Assembly (NCBI GenBank): GCA_028015205.1
Contig: CM051511.1
Span: 1,612,001-1,676,000, forward strand
Source of the DNA: Mytilisepta virgata
Taxonomy: Eukaryota > Mollusca > Bivalvia > Mytilida > Mytilidae
Direction: 5' to 3'
DNA length: 64,000 nt
The position numbers and the translations under genes are program-made. The notes under the pieces are model-generated. The model did not search any database, was not told where the DNA came from, and worked only from the letters and a program-made list of their open reading frames with translations. This document shows, piece after piece, positions 28,401 to 40,400 of this stretch (positions are counted from its first letter, which is position 1; each line of letters begins with the position of its first letter).

Positions 28401-31400
28401 AACGTATCGTATTGTTGTTTTCATATAAGTAAAAGAGCGATTAAATCTATTTAATAAGATTTTAACAGGGGTCGAAAAATAAACGAAGTCTTCAGACAGG
28501 AAGTTGATGTGGTCCGATAACGTGTCCCACAATAAGGCGTACCCATAGAAGGCTTGTGACAAAATATCAAGCGGCTGTGATGTGTAGTTGCAGAGAAACG
28601 TGTGACGAAAAATTTTGTATTCAAAACCATAAGGTCTAAAAATAAATGAAGTCGTCAAACAGGAAGTTGATGTTGCCTTGGTCCGAAAATGTATCCCACA
28701 ATACGGCATACCTATAGAAGGCTTGTGATAAAATATCAAGCGGCTGTGATGAGTAGTTGCTGAGAAAAGTGTGACGAAAAATCATCATACGGACACACGC
28801 GGATGCGACATATAGGGATCATTATCCGTCGTCTTGCGTCGCTGTCGTTATCGTACTTCCCTGCGTCTATATCAACCAGTTCTGTCGCTCTCTAATCTCA
28901 GTATTAAGGCTTTGTGACGTATGAGTATACATTGTATATTATCAGGTTTTCTGCAAACATATATCGTAAAATATCAGCCGCGAGACACAATGTGAAGCTT
29001 TTTAGGCGAGTGAGCGAAGCGTAGGTCAACCCTTTACGATGTCACAGTGCCGAAATACATGAAATTCTGAAGGCCTTAGCAAGTCGATATAGGCACTGGG
29101 AAATACGATAAGGAGAAATTATCAGCGACAGCAGGACTTATAAGCGACGTAATAATACGAGATCAGGACTTATTAGCGAAGTCACAATGTATCAAGCTTA
29201 CCTCCAGGAGGACAACAAAGCGTAAAAAATGTCTTACTGGGCGACTAAAATGTATAGAATTTGTATGATAAACAGATTATCTGATTTTCTGCGTAAAGGT
29301 ATGTACATATTATCAGGTTTTCTGCAAACGTATATCGTATAAAATATCAGCCGCGAGACACAATGTGAAGCTTTTTCGGCGAGTGAGCGTAGCGAACGAG
29401 CCAAAAATCTTCATATTGTGTCGAGCGGCTTATATTTTACAATATTTGTTTCAAAAATATACTATGTTCCATAGGATAATTTTGAAATAGAAAAAAATCC
29501 TGTGTCACATTTTTCTCAGGAACACAGGTTAGCTTCCTGATATTTGGCACGGAGCATCAGTTTAGAGAAGTACGCAGGCGACATATGTCTTCTCTGTGAG
29601 ACAGACCATAAAGTTTTTTTCATCAGATATATTGCAAAAAATTATTTGCACGAAAACCTTTTAATTGATCTCTAAGTTTTGTTGGTCGTAAGTAATTGTA
29701 AGGCTCTTAAATATTGACCAATATTACTGGATCGGTGCTATTAGAACACGTACGGACACGTACGGACTCCTTTTAAACCTGTGGATTGATATGATAAAAA
29801 CTGAGGGTTTTCGATGTAATATTACTTAAGCGTTTCTTATATAGTTAAGTAGAAACTTAAATCGTTTTATGCATGTGATTTAAGTAAATTGCTTAGATAA
29901 GTCAATTCTTAGTAAATCTTAGTTTAACACTTAAGATGTTTTATGCATACGGGTCCTGATACCTATAATCATGTCATATCTTTATTATTGCTAAGAAATG
30001 TAACTTTTAGATCCATCATACTTGATCTATAGATATATAGTGTTTGGTGGGTGCATGTAGGGTACATGCCACTCTGAAATCTGTCTCTGGATCGTGACCT
30101 ATGCAGTTTCATGCTCGATAGACTTTTGTCAGATTATAATTAAGAGGATTAAATCCATTTCTTAGCAACTGTTATGTCTACCACTACCAAATGGGGTCTA
30201 TATATAGACTAATACTTATAGGTACGTGCCAGTTTGATGCCTGTCTACCGACCTTTACCCCATTTTCATTCTGTTTCATTTTTGTTAAGTCCATTTATCA
30301 GCAACTGTGATACATTGAATCACTCATATTTGCTCCATATAGAAAGTTCTTATGGAGACACTATGGCTCCTCACTGCCTAGCATCATGTCCAACGCCCTA
30401 TACAACTCTGTCACAGCCGCTGTATAAAATATGGCTTCACTGATCGACATGTATCTTGGGATGAACCTGTTACATGTGTAAATGCATTATTTGGTGTATA
30501 CAATTCACTTAAAGTGTCGGTCGTACGATTCTACTATTGCTATAACGATTTTCGAACATTCTCATTATTTCACAAAATAAATGTATTCCCAAATCTTAAG
30601 TGCTTATTTTAAATATTTAATACGGTAATTTTTTTTTTGCCTATTTAGTACCAAAAACTTCAAAAAGTTCCGAACTGTCAGATACTCAAGTACAAATAAT
30701 GTATTCCTTAGTTGAGGTAATGTTACGAATACCACTTAAAGATATTTCGTGAAATCTAAGTCTGTAAGGAACACTTAAGTCAGTAAGTTTATGAATACGG
30801 GCCCTGATCAGTACTTTTTAAAACTGTAAAAATGTATTTAATAAATCAATGTTTAATTCTAATGAATAACTTTCTTGACACTTTACTGGCTTATGGTCGA
30901 TTTTATACGGTTACGCGGTGATATTATAGAATAGGTGTCGATTTTTATTCCCGCACTTTCGAAGAAAGTTCGAGGATATAGCAACTGTCTCCATCCGTTC
31001 GTCACAATGTCTTGTGACATCCTCCTTCACATTTTGGTTTGGGAATCGCAAGAGGAGTTCAGGTCACAAGCTGAAATTGAATATTTCAGTGGGCTCTTAG
31101 TTTTGAAAATCAAAATGTTAAAACCTTACTGCACAGGTAATATATTGTGTATATGACAATACTGTAAAGAAATGAAATGCATAATTTGAAGAATCAAATA
31201 GGAGTTTATGTCACAAGCTTAACTTGACAATTTTAGTAAGTCAACACCTGTGGGTCCAAATTTTAGAAAATTAATATTCTAAAACTTTATTGCCCATCTA
31301 AATAGGGTGCATGGAAATACTATGTGGAAATAAAATGAATCATTGATAAATGAAATAGGAGATTACGTCACAAACTAAAATTGATAATTTTCCAAATTCG

Positions 31401-34400
31401 ACCCCTGTGTGTTCCATTTTTGAAAAAAAATCTTAAACCTTATTGCACATCTGCATATAAGGCGCATGAAAATACTGTATAGAAATAAAATGCATAAACG
31501 AAAAATAAAAGACGAGTTTCATTACAATTTAAGAAGTTCTTCCCCTGTGAGCCACAAATTAAGAAAATAAAAATTCTAAAAACGTATTGCATCTTCAGAA
31601 AGTGTGCAGCCAATCTATATGGAAATTCAATTCATAAACCCAAAAGTGAAAGACGTCACAATAGAGTTGACGGATATACGGAGACAATCGCAATATCCCT
31701 CAACTTTCCTGGAAGGTGCGGGTATAATAATTTATTTCGATTGAATATACCATTTAAATACACGCAGTGTAAAGGTAGGGACTCGTCGTTATATAAAAAA
31801 GATATGAAAGATTTCATTTAATATTTAAATATAGCACGTTGAAAATACAAACAAGTTTGCCACTTTTCGATTATTAAAAAAAAGCTTTGTTAAAACATTA
31901 AGAATCTTGAACCATGTTTTTTTCTGTGATGCAAGGGGGCTGGTTTTACGACGAAACCCATTAATACGCAACAGCGTCGCGAACGTGTGTTAAACAGGAT
32001 GGGGCCGATCGTTTGATCTGACATATGATTTAATTATTACCAATGAAATGCAGTAACAGAATGTTTCCGTCCTGTCATTGTATTTCAAATTAACCGTGGA
32101 TAATCCGGCGTATTTTCTGACAGTGCATGAAAAATTCAGATCCTGATAAATAGGAGAGAATGACATCCAGTTTACAGTAAGATTTTACGACATGTTTCTA
32201 CAAGTGCTGCCTGTGTTCCTTCTCGTATCAAAGTTATTTCAATTTTCCATTGCTCCAAATCCAGAAAAATACCACATGGTAAGTTTTTATACCTTTATAT
32301 TGTTTTAATTTTGTATTAGATTCATTAGCATAGTGTAAATTTAAGATCTATATAATCACGCCCACTTATCTTTCTTATTCATAACAATTGATTGTTGTTA
32401 AATGTTTGAGAAATTTCAAAATTTGGAGAATATATGATCGATGAAATAATTCCGTTTGATGCGTGTATATTGCCCCACTTAGATACATTCAACAATTGTT
32501 GAAAATTTTGTTACTAACTGATATATTGTCTATGAAAGGGATTGAAAATTACTTCAGAGCGGTTTAGCAGCTATATACTCGTATGATATTTACAAGAATT
32601 AAATAAACAAAGAAATATTACAGCGAACGAAATTCTTGAATTCTTGAGAGAGAAAAACGGAATAATGAGAATATTTTAGAACATTATAAATTCAATTGCT
32701 TAATACAGATAAGCAATTGTGATAGACACTTGTACCAAGGATTTATGAATAAAATTCGTAAGGTTTCCACGGAACCCAGGGTCTCGCCTGCTTTCGCTCT
32801 TGTGTATGTTTTCAGTGTTATAGTGGAATTTGTCTCCACACGTTATTTATTGATCGTGGACAAGCTTCTATCCAAGTTTGGTAAAAATCCAGAATGGTTT
32901 AAGAAAGTAATTAATGTTTTAAAAACTTTAACCACAAAGTGAATGTAAATGTTGACGACGATGGAATGTAGTCGCAGGCTCGACAAAAAATGAAATCTTG
33001 ATTACGTATGTAGGGACAACGCGTAGGTGGTCATATAAATTATTTGATAGGGAAATTTAAATTATCATGTAATAGTTTCATTTTACTAGTTTTTACTTAG
33101 CCTCTGACCAATGTTATAATTACAATGTTAAATGTTCATCATGTGTTCATTGTGCGGTTTTTATTTTCGACAGTTTTGTTTTTAAAAACACTTTTAAAAA
33201 CACAATTTAAAAAAGGTTCAATTTCAGCTGGATTTAGAAGGGGTAGATCACTTTCAAGAGAAACAGAAGATGCAATATTTTGGTTACAGGAATATTCCCA
33301 ATACAGAGGTGATCATTTACCTGTAAAAGGAATTATTGAATTACCATATAAAACACGGAAATATGACATCTACAAGAATTATGTGGAAGAACTAACAGAG
33401 AATTTAAAGGCATCAGTATCTTCATCAAATTTCTACCATATTTGGAAAAACCACTTTCCTAATTTGAAAATTAAACAAACCAACTCTTTTTCTCGTTGTT
33501 CCACCTGCACAACGCTTACAACAAGACTGGAGAAAACCAGAAACCCAGATGAAAGAGCAGAATTAAAAAAGAAAATAAGTGCTCATAACAATAGGCAAAT
33601 GTAGGTATTTTATTTGGTTTTTATATGAAAATAGATAATTCTGTTTGTGAATGTTTTAATGGAGTTGTGCTTGCTGTCTGCATAAGAGATGTATTGAGAA
33701 TGAAAATGGAAGTGATGTATTTGCCAGAAACCTACTTAAGAGATAATTAAAAGAGAATATTGTTTTTAAGACTAAATAATCTTCATTTTTCTTACCTCTT
33801 CATTTTCATTTCCTTGGTGAAAAATATGTATTATATGCTCAAGATGTTATCATTAAATCAATGAATTTTTATAGTCTCTAGCAAATATGCTGTCAACATA
33901 TTTTTCCTGCTATGATTTTTGAGATGAAAGGGATTAAAAAAGTAATGTTGCTGAATACATGTATTGTAAACTGTGTAATATATATTATAATATCCAACAC
34001 TGTTTTGGTCAAGCATGTTGGTCACACTTGTGTGTACTTCAACTGTTCACCTGTTGTCAGATATGTTGCGGTCATGTCATGCTGTGCTCAGGGAAGCGCT
34101 TTAATATTTATTATTGTTATGATATTTGCATAATGAATTTTATTTTAAGTACTAGTATATAGGTATTTTTATTGGATATGCACCAATATAGCTCTCTATC
34201 ATCTGACTTTAACACATGATTTTGATTTTAAGGGCAGAGAGGAACTACTATAAAACTAAAAGACAAAGAGCTGAACAGAACAAAAGGCAGTATATGAGTC
34301 TGATCATTGATGGAATGGACCAGTGTAAGTACAAATGTATAAAAATGAAAATTTGGGATAAGTTTTTAGTACCATACCAATATATCTTAAGAATTCATAT

Positions 34401-37400
34401 GTATGTTTAAATTGTAATACCCCAAAGGTCTTTCATTCTAACATTTGCATCATTTGGAAAACTAGAATTCATTTCTAAAATAGCGTACATCAGGGACTTT
34501 AGCAGAGAATGGAAAGATATCCAGCAACAAGTATTTACTATTTACATTATGTTTAAAACACTCAACAAGCACAATACAAATATTCCATGATACCAATTCA
34601 CAAGATGTCTACATTTTTTTTATTTATAAAACAGTTCAGATTCAAAAGCAAAAATGATGGCCAAAACCATCAATAACAGAGGTATGCATGAAAAAATACT
34701 CCTTGGTGTTCATGAAGTATAACACAATTAACAGCTGTTCTTCTTTGTCAACTAGTTAAATGGTCAGGCCACTAGTTCTCTGTCATAGGTAGTGTTTGTT
34801 CTGTCATGAACAAAGTATAATTGTGAAACTTTAAGGCTGTGGTTTGAAAAATTATTGAAATTTTAAACCTCTTTAAACTTAATATTCATGTTAAAATTAT
34901 TATTTATATTTTTTATTTTTAGCAAAAACAAACCTTCCACATTTCACTGGCAGACGTTCAAAGGTTTGTGTATTAAATATTATAACGATATGTTTAACTA
35001 CGAAAGCTGATATAAGGTATCTAACCATTTTGAAGAGATAAAATGTTTTTTCTAGCCAGAAGATTAAATACTGAAATATACATTCACTAGAAAGATTGAA
35101 AATCAGACGATATATTTTTTACTGAGGGCTTTTGTATTAAAATGAAAATATCAAAATACTCCCAGAATTAACAAACTTTTTTTTAACCTGATAGACGCAT
35201 GCTAAACAGGACCGAGGACCCATGTTCTATAATAAAAACTAGCTTCCATTCCTACCCTAAATTTATGACAAAGTACATGCACCTCAGTTAAAGCATTTTT
35301 GTGTATTTAGGTTTCTCTGGAAAAATAGCACCTAAACATTGAAAACATTCTTAAAATTAAATACACAAGGGTATTTGATTTTGGAAAGGCATAAATTGAC
35401 ATAAGGGTAGCAATGGTTTACTTTATACAGTCTTTAAAGGTCATATTTATGTATTTCCTTGAAGGACTGATATGATGGCTTTTTTTGTTTTGCAAATACG
35501 CCCTTTCCGGGATTCGAAATTGTATACTATATTTTTGCAAGTTCCTAAATTTTATCACGTGACTCTCATAAAATTTACGGCATAACATTTATTACGCTTT
35601 GAAGTGTAGATCAAATCAATTGTTTTGAATTTAATTATTTAAGATTCTGCTTTAAATCAAAATTTTTTCATTAGATTATTTTATTTAAAAAAAATCATTT
35701 TCAAGAACAATTATACCGTTATAATAATGATTTTTTAATCTGAAGGATACGTTTTTCAACGTCTATGAATAGCCGATTGAAACGATGAAAATAAACAATT
35801 TCTGAAAACTTTCACGTTATAAAAAATACATGTAATGTCCCTACTTTCTGCAATTGTCTTTCATTCCTATTAATTTTTTAAAGAAAAATACAAACTCTAA
35901 ACTAGTTTAAACACACATTTAAAGACATTTAAAAAGGATCTCTATCAAAATCAATGACCGGAAATATAGAATTGCCCTTAAAAAAGTAAGAGAACATCAT
36001 AAACTAAATACCGGGATCCCGAGAAATCGACATCCCAAAAAACGACATATTGTTTTATAATAAATTTTTTTGCAGGCCATTGATGCTGCAAACTTGTTGC
36101 AGACTCATGTTCAGGGAATTATTAACCATGGGTTGAATAGGTTTTCTACTTACATCGATATAAATGAGTATAAGCACGACTCGAATTTGGTGATGAACAC
36201 AGTACTGAAGGAGATATATTATACAAGTGTCCACATGGTAAGATTAAAACTTACAAAAAAGCAAAAAATAAAAGTATATAGCGACAACCTGCATTCAAAA
36301 ATATTTCAGTTTAATTAAAAAAGAGGATTGGATACCAGTAATTGAGAATATTTTTATCTTCATGAAAAAGTTACATGTTGCTTACTACGTTGACAGCTTC
36401 TAATATATTTAATAGCAATAATCTGATTTAAGGTATATTTTATATTTTAAAGAGTAAAGATTTTTTACTTCTTATATGGAGACTACAGCTGCTTGTTTTT
36501 TTCAGAATTCTTTTTTGCCAGATGTCCTCTATATACAGGCAGACAACTGTTTCCGAGAAAATAAGAATAGATTCATGCTTGCATTTTGTGAACTCTTAGT
36601 TAGAAATGATATCTTCAAAGAGGTAAGTTGAAAATGATTTAATTAATGAAAATACAGTAATAGCAAATCAGTATATGACCGAACCACCAAGCTAGATGAC
36701 CGCCACAAACAAAATTAGTTTAATGTAGAAGAATATGGGAATATTCTTCAGATATTTTAGTATAAAACCATTTAGTCATCATCTTGACCAAACTTATCAG
36801 ATGGGGCTCTTCTAAAACTCTATTTACAGTACTTTAAGACATGGCATGATGCTATTTTTACTATATGTATCAGATTAAAGAGAGATGCATCAAACAAGTT
36901 TTAGGTCACTATAGCCTTAATTTCAATTAACTGGTTAAATTAAGTAAGTACTATAAGAGACAGGATATTTATTGATGGTTCTACTAGTAATTGAAATGAA
37001 CTGGTGCCAAACCAATTAAGTAAAACAGACTCAAGTGAACCTCTTGTTTTAGAAGTGACAACAAGGAATTTGTTTATTATAGCCTTGAGGGTCAAGTGAA
37101 CTGTTGCTGTCACTTGGCTTCTGTGATCAATCTCAGCTGAAACAAACTTTTAACATCATTGTGGATACAACAGAGCATGCATTTTTTTTTAATCTCAAAC
37201 CAAAATGGCCACCAAATAAAGCTGATGATAGTTTAACATAGGGGAAAATCAACTAGAACTACCTATGTCAGCAATGGTGATAGGTAGTCCATTTTCAAAT
37301 TATATTTAATATTTTCAAACCAAGTGGCCATCATAAGCATGTAGTATTAAAATTTTTTTCAAACATATTAGCATATATTGTATAATTTTGGTAATAAATT

Positions 37401-40400
37401 TTTATTATAGGTCCACTTGAGTTTCTTATATGTTGGACATACGCATGAAGATATTGATGCCGGGTTCAGCAGGATATCGGAAAAATTGCGCAAGAAAGAT
37501 GCAGAAACAATGTGTCAACTATTAGATATGCTTCCAAATGCAAGAGAAACTGGGGGATTGTATAATATAAAAGAATGGTTGAAAGATTACATATTTCCAA
37601 TAACAGGACATACAAACCCTTTACACTATAAATTTTCTAGAAATGCAAATGAAAATATTTTGGTAGAATATAAAGGAAATAACCACAGACCATGGAAACA
37701 ACTGAAACGGCCACTATTAAAAAGAGTACCTCCAGGAATACCCAAAATTTTATCGTCCAAAAATTTTCACAAGTTTAATTTTGATGCATTGGGAAAAAAT
37801 ATAGAACGTTCAAGGTATTTATTTTCAGATATTGTTAAAGAAACGCAATATAGATGGTGGAAAAGATATATAGAGATGCTTAAGGACACTGCAGGAAACA
37901 AAAACAAAGCTGATTTGTATGGAAAGAAGAATGCGAGATGGTTATTGCCACTTCTGCCAAAGTCTTATAAAAGGAAGCAAAAAGGTGTTCAACTTCCAAA
38001 GGAAATTGAGGAATGGTAGACAAGGAAATAGATGATCCTGAAGCAAGTATTTTTTGAAAACCTTTATTGAAATTCAATGAACATTACTAAACTTATACAT
38101 TCATATATGTAATTTTGATATCGGTCCTTCATATGAAACATTGAGAAAATAAGACAGGTCCATATGAGCCTTATGTTTACTACAAATACATTAAAACTTT
38201 CTCTTCTGAAATAATTGAGCTAGTTGGTCCTTTCAAAATTGTTACTGAAAGTAGGAAAATTGGAAAATATATTTTAAGATATTTAAAACAATTGATACCA
38301 AACTTGTGTGGTACCCCTTTTAAATATAAATCTGACTGAGATGCTCAAACCTTTGACCAATATGTCAAATCTTGCTGAAAACAAAAAGTCAGCAAAGGAA
38401 TATTCAACTTAAAAGGTGTTTCTCCAATTAACAATTGTCCTTATGTAATTAGTAGTCTAGCTGTAGGAAATAGCTATTTATCAAAAACTGTGTTTTTAAG
38501 TTTTTAAATACATGTATAAGATGGAGAGGAATTTATATTTTGACCAACTGGTGATAACATTATATTACCGAAAGAACAAACATTGAAACTATACCAACTT
38601 CAAAAAGGGAAAAAACACCAGTGTGAGAGAGTTTTTTTAATGAAATTGTTTCATTCCTATATATGAATCTTTAAATTCAGACAAGATTAAATTTGGCTTT
38701 AGAAATAAAGTTTCTTAAGATTTAAAATGTTTATATTGACAGGTACAGATGCCAGATTTATAGAGAAAAAAGGGAAAACAAACGACGTCAAAAGTGAAAA
38801 AAGGTGGGAAAACTGTTAAAAAAGTGCAAATGAATAGAAGAGCAGCAGCTAACCACAAAGGAAAAAAGAATCAAAATAGCAGGAACCAGAATAAAATACA
38901 AACCGGAAAAAAGAAAGTCATGGGATCAGTAAGAAGATGCAATAAAAGATGCAATAGAGATGGTAATTTCATAATTTTTAAAATTTATTTAAGATCAGAC
39001 TTGTGAGATGTGGAATTTGGATATATATAAGTATTAAGATGTAATCTTACATGAATTCTGATGGACACTTTCATTGGTTGTTAATTGTTGAGCAAGTTGT
39101 AGTATATTGTATAGTGTACTTTGTGTATGTGATGTCACCAACGTCTTTAATATCCCCACAATTTCAAAGAAAGTTGGGGGATATAGTGATTGTCTCTGTA
39201 CGTCCGTCACACTCCTACTTCACTTTTGGGTTTAGGAATTTAATTTCTATATAGGATGGTTGCTTATCACCTTTAGATTAGATGCGCAACAAAGTTTTAG
39301 AATTTTGATTTTTTAAACAATAGGCCCTCAGAGGTCAAACTTTGAAAATTGATTTCAAGCTTCTGACCTAAGCTCGTCTTTCATTTTTCAATCAATGCAT
39401 TTTATTCTATACAGTATTGTCCTGCACAATATGCAGATGCACATTATAATATGCATTAGCTTAAATAAACTGTTCTAACACAGTCTTTTTTTAATTGATA
39501 TTACTCATTTTTATCTTTTTTGTACAGTGGATTTTTGCTACAAAAATATTTTCATATTTTTTAGGTAGCAAACGCAGAAAGAGAACAATATTCCATTCAT
39601 TTGTGTACTGTGATGGCTCAACATTAAAGAAGACTCAAGTGCACGTTTGGGAATTGATGATGTTGTTGGAACTTTTAATATTTTTTAATTTTTTGCAAAT
39701 TATTTCAACAAGAAATCTGCTGGAACTGATATTCTTTTATAATTTATGTATTAGACACCACATTTTAGATGAGTGTAAATGTTGTATATCAAGTTACAGT
39801 GAAGTGGAAAAAATTCTTGACTTTGATGCAAAAATATTTAGCAAATTAGTTTGTAAAAGGATCTGTCTGGATTCTGATATTCAGAGAGGGTCAGTCATTT
39901 ATTCGAAAGTACAGGGATATAGCGATTGTCTCCGTCTGTCCATCCGTCCGTCTGTCACACTTTCTTGCATACTACCTGTAGATGGGCAGTAAGGTTTTAT
40001 AATTTTGATTTTCTAAACAAGGGGCCCACAGGGGTCAAACTTTGAAAATTTTGAATTCAAGCTTGAGACCTAAAGTCTTCTTTCATTTTTCAATTTATGC
40101 ATTTAATTTCTATACTGTATTGTCATGCACCATATGCAGATGGGAAATAAGGTTTGAGAATTTCGATTTTCTAAAATTGGGGCCCACAGGGGTTGAATTT
40201 TGAAAAACTATCAATTTAAACTTGTCTTTTGTTTTTCAATTTTTTTCTTAAATTTTTTATAAAAAAATTGGAGCCCACAGGGGTCGAAATTTATTCTTAA
40301 AGAAACAGCAATATATATTCAAAACAAGTTACCTTGAATGCTGTTTTTTGCCAATTTGAAGCGATTTTGCAAATCATACTGGTAAAAGGGACATCCAAGA

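Noticed and set aside
28338..28739. 133-codon open frame on the - strand
   Set aside because: It is produced by a 165-bp tandem duplication; its protein is two near-copies of the repeat translated.
34628..34681. Extra DUF7869 exon between 34,324 and 34,923
   Set aside because: It can be spliced in phase, but it would split the family hallmark IIDGMDQ-KTNLPHF. Joining 34,324 directly to 34,923 restores that hallmark.
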